Shown here piece by piece: positions 14,695 to 23,257 of a stretch of 60,362 nucleotides of DNA. Source of the stretch: Streptomyces sp. A0642 (GTDB lineage: Bacteria > Actinomycetota > Actinomycetes > Streptomycetales > Streptomycetaceae). The first letter of the stretch is position 1. Every line of letters starts with the position of its first letter. The stretch is taken from NCBI RefSeq assembly GCF_004795105.1, contig NZ_SSBL01000036.1:1-60362 (forward strand). The letters run 5' to 3'. A model generated the notes under the pieces. That model had not been told where the DNA came from, did no database searches, and was given only the letters and a program-made list of their open reading frames with translations. The translations under genes and the position numbers were made by a program.

Positions 14695-15498
14695 ATGCCT
14701 CAGCGAACCCACACCGCAGTCCGCCGCGAACTGACCCTCGACGGCCGCCGCCTCTCCTACCTCGACCACGGCCCCGCCACCGGCCGGCCGCTCCTCGCCC
14801 TGCACGGGCACCTCTCCGAGGGCGCCTCCTTCGACGACCTCGCCACCGGACTCGGCCCCGAGTGGCGGGTCATCGCCCCCGACCAGCGTGGCCACGGCGA
14901 CTCCGACCGCGCGGACGACTACACCCGCGAGGGGTACGTCTCCGACCTGACCGCCCTGCTCGACCACCTCGGCACCGGCCCGGTCGTCGCCCTCGGGCAC
15001 TCGCTCGGCGGCATCAACGCCCTGCACCTCGCGGCCGCCCGCCCCGCCACCGTCGCGGCCCTCGTCAACACCGACGGCCCGGTCGACCTGCCGCACCAGG
15101 ACCCCGGTCCGCTGGACTTCCTCACGGGCTTCCCGTACACCGCCCCCACCCGCGAGGAACTGATCGCCGCCTGCGGCCCGGTGGGCCCGGCCGTGGCGCC
15201 GCGGCTGCGGCCCCTGCCGGACGGCGACGGCTGGCGGCTGCCGTTCCACCCGAAGGACACGCTCGACTCCGAGCGGCAGGTGCACGGCGACCACTGGGCG
15301 CAGTGGCTGGCGAGCGACTGCCCCGCGCTCGTGATCAACGGCCGCACCAGTCAGGTGCTGCCCGCCGGGCAGGCCGCCGCCATGACCTCACGGCGGCCGC
15401 ACACGACGCTCGTCACGCTGGACACGGACCACTTCGTGCAACTGCAGGACCCGAAGGGATTCGCGGGGGTGGTGCGGGAGTTCCTGGAGACCCTGTAG
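14695..15498 (+). CDS. Alpha/beta hydrolase controlled by the divergent TetR
   Basis: 267 residues from the ATG at 14695, which follows a TACAGT hexamer by 7 nt and is probably leaderless. Features of the alpha/beta hydrolase core: 'LLALHGHLSEGASF' oxyanion loop, 'IAPDQRGHGDSDRADDYTREGY', nucleophile elbow GHSLGG, and the final His in 'DTDHFVQLQDP'. It is close to small ester or lactone hydrolases, but the substrate is unknown; the inducer of the neighbouring repressor may be that substrate. Confidence 0.9.
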   Translation: MPQRTHTAVRRELTLDGRRLSYLDHGPATGRPLLALHGHLSEGASFDDLATGLGPEWRVIAPDQRGHGDSDRADDYTREGYVSDLTALLDHLGTGPVVALGHSLGGINALHLAAARPATVAALVNTDGPVDLPHQDPGPLDFLTGFPYTAPTREELIAACGPVGPAVAPRLRPLPDGDGWRLPFHPKDTLDSERQVHGDHWAQWLASDCPALVINGRTSQVLPAGQAAAMTSRRPHTTLVTLDTDHFVQLQDPKGFAGVVREFLETL

Positions 15499-15514
15499 AG
15501 GCCGAAGGCCCTTC

Positions 15515-16408
15515 TCAGGCCGCCGGGTTGTGCCGGATCAGCGACTCCACCAGTCCGGTCCGCGTCGCCGGGAAGTCCAGCGGGACGATGCCGAGCCCCG
15601 TCCAGCCGGCCGCCTGCGAGGAGTCGAGGAAGGAGTGGACCTGGGGGTTCAGCCGGTCCGCGTTCCAGCGGGGCGGCAGCAGGGCGGCGGTACTCACGTA
15701 ATTCATGAAGAGCTTGCCCGGCTGTCCGGCCGCCTTGCGGAACTGCGCCTCGATCTTGGGGTACTTGGCGAACGGCTCCGCCATGTAGTCGTCCTGGATG
15801 TCGAAGAGTCCCGGATCGGCGTACCGCACGCCGGGCAGGCCCCCGTTGTCGGCGAGCAGCACCACCTTGCCGCGCGCCCCGCCCAGCGTCGGCAGCGTGG
15901 AGTCGATGTGGAACAGCGGCCGCCAGCCCTTGGCGTCGAGGTACAGGTCGAAGATCCGGCGGAACGCCGCGTCGCTCTCCTCCGAGTACTCCTGCTTGAC
16001 CCGCATCAGCACCGTCTCCGTGGGCCGCTGGGCGAGGAAGTCCCAGCACGCGCCGAGGACATCGCCGAACATCAGGTTCTGGTACGAGGCCCCGTGGTGG
16101 ATCGCGAACGAGTCACCGGTGATCCGGCACCGTACGTCGAGAAACCGCACCCCGCTGTTCAGCTGCTCCGTGATCGTCGTGTTCTGGCACTCGGTCCACG
16201 GACCTCCGTAGCGGGCGCCGGAGTCGTGCGAACCCGGAATCGTCAGACGCTGGAGGGCGGTGGCGTCCGCGATGCCGCGCATCCAGTCCTGCACGGCGAG
16301 GGCCTGCCGGGCGGCGGCCCGGGCGGGCGCCGCCCCGACGAGGGCGGTGGCGGAGACGGCCAGCGCCCCGGCCAGGAAGTGTCTGCGGTTCGCGGTGTAC
16401 GGGCTCAT
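15515..16408 (-). CDS. Secreted phosphatidylinositol-specific phospholipase C-like protein
   Basis: 297 residues. A twin-arginine type signal (NRRHFLAGALAVSATALVGAAPARA, cleavage near residue 32, given as positions 7-32) is followed by a PI-PLC X domain. The first catalytic His is in 'TIPGSHDSGARYG' and the second in 'FAIHHGAS', with the intervening 'FLDVRCRI' strand. Bacterial members cleave phosphatidylinositol or GPI anchors without calcium. The protein is extracellular. It lies downstream of the nucleotidase gene on the same strand, but 220 bp away. Confidence 0.88.
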   Translation of the reverse strand: MSPYTANRRHFLAGALAVSATALVGAAPARAAARQALAVQDWMRGIADATALQRLTIPGSHDSGARYGGPWTECQNTTITEQLNSGVRFLDVRCRITGDSFAIHHGASYQNLMFGDVLGACWDFLAQRPTETVLMRVKQEYSEESDAAFRRIFDLYLDAKGWRPLFHIDSTLPTLGGARGKVVLLADNGGLPGVRYADPGLFDIQDDYMAEPFAKYPKIEAQFRKAAGQPGKLFMNYVSTAALLPPRWNADRLNPQVHSFLDSSQAAGWTGLGIVPLDFPATRTGLVESLIRHNPAA

Positions 16409-16556
16409 GCGGGGACGCCTCCGGGGCCGTGTGGGGGTCAGCTCACGGATTATGACCCGTACACGTCACTCACGGAACAAGGCGTACGGACGGGGTGCGG
16501 CGGGAAAACGACGGATGCGCGGCCGGGGCCTTCGCCCCGCCCGCGCATCCTCATGC

Positions 16557-16631
16557 GTCCTGTGTCCTGCGCCCTGCGTCCTGCGTCCTGCCGTCCGGTG
16601 GCGGGTCCCGCCGTCCGGTGGTCCCGCCGTC
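16557..16631. repeat. Short tandem repeats between the nucleotidase and PLC genes
   Basis: Units CCTGCGT/CCTGTGT recur four to five times (16557-16595), followed by two copies of GCCGTCCGGTGG with GGGTCCCGCC between them. It directly follows the nucleotidase stop. The slippage-prone array is likely to vary between strains. The rest of the 16409-16556 gap has no recognisable gene. Confidence 0.6.
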
Positions 16632-18461
16632 CTACTGGACGACCGTGATCCGGTCCGTCGCCGGCGGGGCCAGCGGCGCCGAGGCCGTGGAGTGCGCGGC
16701 CAGGTACGCGTTGAACAGGTCCAGGTCGGAAGGGCCGACCAGCTTGTTCGTACCCGCGCCGAGGGCCGCGAAGCCGTCGCCGCCGCCCGCGAGGAACTCG
16801 TTCATCGCGACGCGGTACGACTTGGCCGGATCGATCGCCTCACCGTTCAGCCTGATCGTGTCGGTGACCACGCGCGCCGCACCGGTCTTCGTCAGGTCCA
16901 GCGTGTAGGTGAGGCCCCGGGAGATCTGAAGGATCTTCGGGCTGGCCTCGTTCGAACCGCTGACCTGCTGCTGGAGCGCGGACACCAGCTGCGCACCGGT
17001 CAGGTCGACGACGTTCATCATGTTGGTGAACGGCTGCACGGTGAACGACTCCCCGTACGTCACCACGCCGTCGCCCTCGCTGCCCGTCGCCTTGTACACC
17101 AGGTCGGCACGGATGCCGCCCGGGTTCATGAACGCGACGACCGCCCCGCCCTTGTCCGCCGGGGCCATGCCCTCGAGCTGCGCGTCGGCGATCAGGTTGC
17201 CGAGCGGCTTCTCGGGGGCCGTGGAGCCGCGGCCGTTGATGTCGGCCGAGATGAAGCCCTGCGGCCGGCTGGCGATCGGCGCCGCGAGGGTGTTCCAACG
17301 GGCGATCAGGTCCGTCATGTCGGTGGCCTTGGCCTGGTCCCGGGTGACGATGTGGTTCGCCGAGACCGGGTTGGCGGCCGAGCCCTTCACCGCGGTGCGC
17401 ACGATGTCCTTGGTGCGGCGGTCGTAGGTGAGCGTCGTGTCCGTGTACAGCTTGCCGAACGACGCGGCCGAGGTGACCATGCGCGGATTGCCCGCCGGGT
17501 CCGGGATCGTGCACACGTACGCCTGGTGGGTGTGACCCGTCACCAGTGCGTCGACCTTGGGCGAGATGCCCTTGGCGATGTCCGTGATCGGTCCGGAGAT
17601 CCCGTCGCCCGCCCCCGGGCTGTCACAGTTGTAGTTGTACGAGGACGAGGCCGGAGCGCCGCCCTCGTGGATCAGCGCGACGATCGACTTCACGCCCTGG
17701 CGGTCCAGCTCCTTGGCGTACTTGTTGACCGTCTCGATCTCGTCGTGGAACTTCAGGCCCTTGACGCCGTTGGCCGTCACGATGTTCGGCGTACCCTCCA
17801 GGGTCACCCCGATGAAGCCGATCTTGACGCCGTTCTTCTTCCACACCGTGTACGGCTTGAGGATCGGCTTGCCGGTCTTCTCGTCCGTCACATTGGCGGC
17901 GAGGTACGGGAAGTCGGCGCCCTCGAACGTCTTGCCCTGCTCGTAGCACCCCTCGACCGGGTGACAGCCGCCGTTCTGAAGGCGGGCCAGCTCGGTGGCG
18001 CCCTCGTCGAACTCGTGGTTGCCGACGGTCGTCACATCGAGGTCGATCTTGTTGAGCGCCTCGATGGTCGGCTCGTCGTGGAACAGCCCCGACAGCAGCG
18101 GGCTCGCCCCGACCATGTCGCCGCCGGCGGCGGTGATGGAGTACGGGTGGCCCTTGCGGGCGGCACGCAGCGAGGAGGCGAGGTACTCCACCCCTCCGGC
18201 CGGAATGGCCTTCGTCGTGCCGTCGGCCTGCTTCTCGGTGACCGTGCCGGCCGAACCGGCCGGCGGCTCCAGGTTGCCGTGCAGGTCGTTGAACGACAGC
18301 AGTTGTACGTCGACGGTCCGGGCCGGCGTGTGGTGGCCGTGGCCCTTCCCGTGCGCCTGGGCGCCGGCCGGCATGGCGGCGACCAGCGCGCCGGCGGTGG
18401 CCAGACCGGCCGCGGCGGCGAGCACCCGCCGGGACGCGCGGTTCTTCTGCGGTGAGGACAT
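16632..18461 (-). CDS. Secreted bifunctional 5'-nucleotidase / metallophosphatase
   Basis: 609 residues from ATG 18461, chosen for the AAGGGG ribosome site 8 nt away. Signal peptide 1-40 ends 'AAMPAGAQAHG'. The metallophosphatase domain carries the metal ligands 'LSFNDLHGNLE', 'GGDMVGASP', 'VGNHEFDEG', 'ALIHEGG' and 'VTGHTHQAY'. The 5'-nucleotidase C-terminal domain (about 370-580) has 'FMNPGGIRADL' and 'AMNEFLAGGGDGF'. It should dephosphorylate extracellular nucleotides, feeding phosphate to the Pst/Pit systems nearby. No cell-wall sorting motif is seen, so it is probably released. Confidence 0.93.
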   Translation of the reverse strand: MSSPQKNRASRRVLAAAAGLATAGALVAAMPAGAQAHGKGHGHHTPARTVDVQLLSFNDLHGNLEPPAGSAGTVTEKQADGTTKAIPAGGVEYLASSLRAARKGHPYSITAAGGDMVGASPLLSGLFHDEPTIEALNKIDLDVTTVGNHEFDEGATELARLQNGGCHPVEGCYEQGKTFEGADFPYLAANVTDEKTGKPILKPYTVWKKNGVKIGFIGVTLEGTPNIVTANGVKGLKFHDEIETVNKYAKELDRQGVKSIVALIHEGGAPASSSYNYNCDSPGAGDGISGPITDIAKGISPKVDALVTGHTHQAYVCTIPDPAGNPRMVTSAASFGKLYTDTTLTYDRRTKDIVRTAVKGSAANPVSANHIVTRDQAKATDMTDLIARWNTLAAPIASRPQGFISADINGRGSTAPEKPLGNLIADAQLEGMAPADKGGAVVAFMNPGGIRADLVYKATGSEGDGVVTYGESFTVQPFTNMMNVVDLTGAQLVSALQQQVSGSNEASPKILQISRGLTYTLDLTKTGAARVVTDTIRLNGEAIDPAKSYRVAMNEFLAGGGDGFAALGAGTNKLVGPSDLDLFNAYLAAHSTASAPLAPPATDRITVVQ

Positions 18462-18603
18462 CGGGCCCCTTGTGAGTTCAACGGGTGGCATGAGGGTGGT
18501 GAGACTGCGTGCCGCAGCCTAGAGTCAACGCGCGTAGCGCGGTAGGTATTCGGGGTTACAAATAGGTTGCCGTCCGGTCGAAAGGGCGGCCCGCGTCGGG
18601 GCG

Positions 18604-19085
18604 GCGGGGTTCCGTCCTCAATCGCCGGACGGGCTGTGGTGGTGCGGGTGCGCCGTGTTGTGCGGGTGTTCGCCTCTGTCCGGTGGGTGGGGGCGGGGTC
18701 CCTCCGGGGCGTCTCCTCAGAAATGGCGTGTGCGGGCAGGTGGGAAAAGGATCGGAGTCGTACGCCATTTCCTGCGGGGACTCCCCTGCACGCCCCCACC
18801 CGGCCTCGTCTGCGTCTGCACACCGGCGAGACGACTGCCGCAGACGCAAGACGGGCGGGTTCGGGGGCGTGCAGGGGAGTCCCCGCAGGACGACGAACAC
18901 CGACCCGGGCCCGCTGCGTACCCGCCGAACGTTCGTCGTTTGAGGAGACACCCCGGAGGGACCCCGAACCCCCACCCACCGGGCCAGGCGCAAAACCTCG
19001 CGGAGCACCCGCACCAATCAAGCCCGTCATGGGGGTCCCCCCATGCCCTTCAGGCTATGGGGGAGATTGAGGACGGAACCCCGCG
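18604..19085. repeat. 480-bp nested palindromic element with a cloverleaf-like fold
   Basis: Nested arms: 18604-18622 with 19067-19085 (19 bp, perfect); 18628-18650 with 19006-19029 (imperfect); 18680-18719 with 18941-18982 (about 40 bp, few mismatches). Inside the last pair sit three hairpins in series: 18721-18770 (9-bp arms, AAATGGCGT/ACGCCATTT); 18771-18797 with 18863-18889 (27 bp, perfect), capped by a smaller stem 18806-18852; and 18890-18898 with 18931-18939. A further hairpin is at 19032-19063. It fills the divergent 5'-nucleotidase/mshD gap and no gene is visible in it. The flanking 'CCGTCCTCAAT' motif is seen again in part near 24780. Confidence 0.8.
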
Positions 19086-19189
19086 CCCTGGAAAGGGGCA
19101 ACCATGACAAGGCGCCGCACCCCGCAAGGGGGCCCACACCCCGGTATGGGGCGAGCAACAACACCGCCTGCCGCCGTACGCTCGTAGAC

Positions 19190-20128
19190 ATGACGACTGA
19201 CGTACCCCTCCCCGCCCCCGGACGCGAGATCCAGACCCTCGACACCCTCTCCCCCGACCAGGCGGGAGCCGTCACCGAGCTCCTGGCCGAGGCCGCGAGG
19301 TCCGACGGCCGGCAGGCCGTGTCCGAGCAGGGGCGGTTGCAGTTGCGGGGCGGACACCGGGAAGGCGTGCGGCATTTCCTGCTGACGGCCGGGGGCGTCC
19401 TGGTCGGGTACGCACAGCTGGAGGACACCGACCCCGTCGAGGCGCCGGCCGCCGAGCTGGTCGTGCATCCCTCGCACCGCGGGCACGGGCACGGGCGGGC
19501 GCTCGGGGCGGCGCTGCTCGCCGCGACGGGCAAGCGGCTGCGGGTCTGGGCGCACGGCGGGAAGTCGGCGGCGCGGCACCTCGCGCAGGTGCTCGGCCTG
19601 TCACTGTTCCGGGAACTGCGGCAGCTGCGACGTCCGTTGAGCCCGCTGAACATCGAGGAGCCGACGCTGCCGCCCGGCGTCAGCGTCCGCACCTTCGTGC
19701 CGGGCGAGGACGACGCCGCCTGGCTCGCCGTGAACGCCGCCGCCTTCGCGCACCACCCCGAGCAGGGCTCGCTGACCCAGCGCGACCTCGACGACCGCAA
19801 GGCCGAGTCGTGGTTCGACCCGAAGGGCTTCTTCCTCGCCGAGCGCGCGACGGACGACGGCGGGTCCGAGCTGGTGGGCTTCCACTGGACGAAGGTGCAC
19901 GCCGAGGAGCAGCTCGGTGAGGTGTACGTCGTCGGCATCAGGCCCGACGCACAGGGCGGCGGCCTGGGCAAGGCGCTCACCGCCATCGGGCTGCGTCACC
20001 TCGCCTCCGAGGGGCTGCCCACCGCGATGCTGTACGTCGACGCCGACAACACGGCGGCCGTGGCCGTCTACGAGCGGATGGGGTTCACCACCCATGAGAC
20101 CGACCTGATGTACCGCACGGAGTCCTGA
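19190..20128 (+). CDS. mshD: Mycothiol synthase
   Basis: 312 residues with two GNAT domains. The N-terminal one (about 15-140) has 'AAELVVHPSHRGHGHGRALG'. The C-terminal one (about 160-312) has 'GEVYVVGIRPDAQGGGLGKALT' and 'YVDADNTAAVAVYERMGF'. MshD acetylates Cys-GlcN-Ins with acetyl-CoA, the last step of mycothiol synthesis. The ATG at 19190 is preceded by TACGCT (19177-19182) and 7 nt, so it is probably leaderless; longer in-frame starts lie in the palindromic element. The position between glnR and the phosphate-uptake genes parallels Mycobacterium. Confidence 0.93.
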   Translation: MTTDVPLPAPGREIQTLDTLSPDQAGAVTELLAEAARSDGRQAVSEQGRLQLRGGHREGVRHFLLTAGGVLVGYAQLEDTDPVEAPAAELVVHPSHRGHGHGRALGAALLAATGKRLRVWAHGGKSAARHLAQVLGLSLFRELRQLRRPLSPLNIEEPTLPPGVSVRTFVPGEDDAAWLAVNAAAFAHHPEQGSLTQRDLDDRKAESWFDPKGFFLAERATDDGGSELVGFHWTKVHAEEQLGEVYVVGIRPDAQGGGLGKALTAIGLRHLASEGLPTAMLYVDADNTAAVAVYERMGFTTHETDLMYRTES

Positions 20129-20194
20129 GCACGCCTCAACCTCGCCAGGGGCGGCGTCACTTGACGTCGCCCCAGCGGACCGAAGCGGCGCCGC

Positions 20195-20756
20195 ATGAGC
20201 TCCTTCTCCAGCCTCGTCCACCGCTGGGGCTCGTCGGACCTGCGGCACAACGCGTACGCCGGCGGACTCGCCTGGAACCAGGCCGGAGTCTTCCCCGCCC
20301 TCGGTCCGACCGCCGTCGCCTATGCCCTGCTCGCCGTGGCAGTGGGGGCCCTGTGCGCCGTCCTCGTACGCCGCACTCTCCTGGCCATGAGCCTCACCGC
20401 TCTCGTCCTGGGCACGGTCCTGCTCGGGTTCGGCCACCGCCGCTACACGCTCTGGCCGGCCACCCGCCTCCACGGCAAGGGCCTCCCGCCGCGCGACGCC
20501 TGGCACATCGCCTCGGGCATGCTCACCCCCTCCGGCAAGGAGATCTACCGGCAGGACTGCTGGGACGCCGGCCACTACTCCCCCGAGGACCTCTCCCGCT
20601 GCATGCGGGGCCGGGGCGGGGTCACCGACTTCACGGACTACCAACCCCGCCTCCCACTTCTGGCCCCTCCAGCTCGTCGAGACCGGCATCCTCCTCGTCC
20701 TCGCCGCGGCGGCCGTCGCCCTCGCCTTCCGCGTCCTGCGCCGCCGCCACGCCTGA
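20195..20756 (+). pseudogene. Remnant of an ABC-2 type transporter permease (truncated and frameshifted)
   Basis: The frame from 20195 encodes the C-terminal third of a typical streptomycete ABC permease: membrane segments 'AVAYALLAVAVGALCAVLV' and 'LLAMSLTALVLGTVLLGFG', then the conserved tail up to 'DFTDYQP'. An extra C in the CCCC run at about 20647-20650 shifts the frame. In the other frame the tail continues 'ASHFWPLQLVETG' through a last membrane helix to a stop at 20754-20756. The N-terminal permease half and the ATP-binding partner are missing. Without the shift correction this frame would run into ppk and create a false 1020-residue fusion. Confidence 0.8.
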
Positions 20757-20773
20757 CCGCGCGGACGTCACAC

Positions 20774-20811
20774 GGCCGTGCCCGGGCCGGAACCGCATCC
20801 CGGGCACGGCC
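20774..20811 (+). terminator. Hairpin terminator after the permease remnant
   Basis: A perfect 13-bp stem (20774-20786 with 20799-20811) and a 12-nt loop, 18 nt after the relic's stop codon. It insulates ppk from upstream transcription. Confidence 0.75.
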
Positions 20812-21004
20812 ACCCGCTTCCTGCATGTCATGTCGCCGTTACCGGGCATTCAGACGGCCTTGCGACCCTCTCAGGATGCAGCCAGCTGTGCCGACCCCCC
20901 GCAACGGGAGAATTCCCGGCGGAGAGCGCGCCGACCACGCGCTCTCCGTGATCTCATCCCCCTCCGACGCGCCCCCGGAGCATTCCACGCGGAAGAATGG
21001 GCCC

Positions 21005-23257
21005 ATGAGCCAGCAGCCCAGCTCCGAGGTCCCGGTCCAGCCCACCGCCCAGCCGTCCGTCGGCTCCCTCGCCGCGCACCGGCCGCACGCCGTCGCCAAG
21101 CCGTCGTCCTCCCACGCCCTGTCCACCGCGGCCGACCTGGACCCGGACATCGACGCCGATCCCGACGCGTACGAACCCGATGCCGACGGGGACGAGCTGC
21201 CGCAGGGCCGTTTCCTCGACCGGGAACGCAGTTGGCTCGCGTTCAACGAACGCGTTCTGGAACTGGCCGAGGATCCGGCGACCCCGCTCCTCGAACGGGC
21301 TAATTTCCTCGCCATCTTCGCCTCGAACCTGGACGAGTTCTTCATGGTCCGGGTGGCCGGCCTCAAGCGCCGGATCGCGACCGGGGTCGCCACCCGGTCC
21401 GCCTCCGGCCTCCAGCCCCGCGAGGTCCTCGATCTGATCTGGACCCGGTCGCGCGAGCTCATGGCCCGGCACGCCGCCTGCTACCAGCAGGACGTCGCCC
21501 CCGCCCTGTCCGACGAGGGCATCCAGCTGATCCGCTGGCCGGACCTGACCGAGAAGGAGCAGGCCCGGCTGTTCACCTTCTTCCGTCAGCGCGTCTTCCC
21601 CGTGCTGACGCCGCTGGCCGTGGACCCCGCGCACCCCTTCCCGTACATCTCCGGCCTCTCGCTCAACCTCGCCGTCGTCGTACGCAACCCGGTCAGCGGC
21701 CACCGCCACTTCGCCCGGGTCAAGGTGCCGCCGCTGCTGACCCGCTTCCTGGAGGCCTCGCCGCAGCGCTACGTCCCCATCGAGGACGTCATCGCCGCCC
21801 ATCTGGAGGAGCTGTTCCCGGGCATGGAGGTGCTGGCGCACCACATGTTCCGGGTCACCAGGAACGAGGACCTGGAGGTCGAGGAGGACGACACCGAGAA
21901 TCTCCTCAAGGCCCTGGAGAAGGAGCTCATGCGGCGGCGCTTCGGCCCGCCGGTGCGCCTGGAGGTCGAGGAGTCCATCGACCCGTACGTGCTGGACCTG
22001 CTGGTCCGCGAGCTGAAGGTGTCCGACGCCGAGGTCTACCCGCTGCCCGGGCCGCTCGACCTCACCGGCCTGTTCGGCATAGCGTCGCTCGACCGGCCCG
22101 AGCTGAAGTACCCCAAGTTCATCGCCGGCACGCACCGCGACCTCGCCGAGGTCGAGTCCGCCTCGGCGCCCGACATCTTCGCCGCCCTGCGCGAACGCGA
22201 CGTGCTGCTGCACCACCCGTACGACTCCTTCTCCACCTCCGTCCAGGCCTTCCTGGAGCAGGCGGCCGGCGACCCGGACGTCCTCGCGATCAAGCAGACG
22301 CTGTACCGGACCTCGGGCGACTCCCCGATAGTGGACGCCCTGATCGACGCCGCCGAGTCCGGCAAGCAGGTCCTCGTACTCGTCGAGATCAAGGCCCGCT
22401 TCGACGAGCAGGCCAACATCAAGTGGGCGCGGAAGCTGGAGGAGGCGGGCTGCCACGTCGTCTACGGGCTCGTCGGCCTGAAGACGCACTGCAAGCTCTC
22501 GCTCGTCGTCCGGCAGGAGGGCGACACGCTGCGCCGCTACTCGCACGTCGGCACGGGCAACTACCACCCCAAGACGGCCCGGCTGTACGAGGACCTCGGC
22601 CTGCTCACCGCCGACCCGCAGGTCGGCGCGGACCTCTCCGACCTCTTCAACCGGCTCTCCGGCTACTCGCGCCGCGAGACCTACCGCCGCCTGCTCGTCG
22701 CCCCGAAGTCGCTGCGCGACGGACTGATCGCCCGGATCGACAAGGAGATCGCGCACCAGCGGGCCGGCCGCCCCGCCTACGTACGCATCAAGGTCAACTC
22801 GATGGTCGACGAAGCGATCATCGACGCCTGCTACCGGGCCGCGCAGGCGGGCGTCCCCGTCGACATCTGGGTCCGCGGCATCTGCGCGATCCGCCCCGGC
22901 GTCACCGGCCTCTCCGAGAACGTCCGGGTCCGCTCGATCCTCGGCCGCTTCCTCGAACACTCCCGGGTCTTCTCGTTCGGCAACGGCGGCGAGCCCGAAG
23001 TCTGGTTCGGCAGCGCCGACATGATGCACCGCAACCTCGACCGCCGGATCGAGGCCCTGGTCCGGGTCACCGACCCCGCGCACCGGGCCGCGCTCAGCCG
23101 GCTGCTGGAGACCGGCATGGCCGACACCACCGCCTCCTGGCACCTGGGCCCCGACGGGAACTGGACCCGGCACGCCACGGACGCGGAGGGCCGGCCGCTG
23201 CGCCACGTACAGGAAATGCTCATTGACGCCCGGAGGCGCCGGCGTGCGACGCCCTGA
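21005..23257 (+). CDS. ppk: Polyphosphate kinase
   Basis: 750 residues from ATG 21005 (ribosome site GGAAG). An N-terminal low-complexity stretch (1-65) includes an acidic repeat of Asp/Pro. The PPK1 domains follow: N ('RFLDRERSWLAFNERVLELAED'-type start), head, and two phospholipase D-like C domains. The phosphorylated His is in 'YSHVGTGNYHPKTARLY', and the second catalytic His is in 'FGSADMMHRNLDRR'. The enzyme reversibly polymerises the ATP gamma-phosphate to polyphosphate. It overlaps the CHAD gene, which suggests a polyphosphate operon. The start is set by the following short N-terminus, since upstream frame-open sequence belongs to the permease relic. Confidence 0.95.
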   Translation: MSQQPSSEVPVQPTAQPSVGSLAAHRPHAVAKPSSSHALSTAADLDPDIDADPDAYEPDADGDELPQGRFLDRERSWLAFNERVLELAEDPATPLLERANFLAIFASNLDEFFMVRVAGLKRRIATGVATRSASGLQPREVLDLIWTRSRELMARHAACYQQDVAPALSDEGIQLIRWPDLTEKEQARLFTFFRQRVFPVLTPLAVDPAHPFPYISGLSLNLAVVVRNPVSGHRHFARVKVPPLLTRFLEASPQRYVPIEDVIAAHLEELFPGMEVLAHHMFRVTRNEDLEVEEDDTENLLKALEKELMRRRFGPPVRLEVEESIDPYVLDLLVRELKVSDAEVYPLPGPLDLTGLFGIASLDRPELKYPKFIAGTHRDLAEVESASAPDIFAALRERDVLLHHPYDSFSTSVQAFLEQAAGDPDVLAIKQTLYRTSGDSPIVDALIDAAESGKQVLVLVEIKARFDEQANIKWARKLEEAGCHVVYGLVGLKTHCKLSLVVRQEGDTLRRYSHVGTGNYHPKTARLYEDLGLLTADPQVGADLSDLFNRLSGYSRRETYRRLLVAPKSLRDGLIARIDKEIAHQRAGRPAYVRIKVNSMVDEAIIDACYRAAQAGVPVDIWVRGICAIRPGVTGLSENVRVRSILGRFLEHSRVFSFGNGGEPEVWFGSADMMHRNLDRRIEALVRVTDPAHRAALSRLLETGMADTTASWHLGPDGNWTRHATDAEGRPLRHVQEMLIDARRRRRATP

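Noticed and set aside
18556..19107. Open frames on both strands inside the nested palindrome
   Set aside because: They mirror each other because of the inverted repeats; no ribosome site or protein-like sequence.
20827..20859. PHO-box-like 11-bp units before ppk (GTTACC and TTCAGA)
   Set aside because: Only partial matches to GTTCACC and spacing is uncertain; PhoP control of ppk is plausible from literature, but the sequence alone is not enough.
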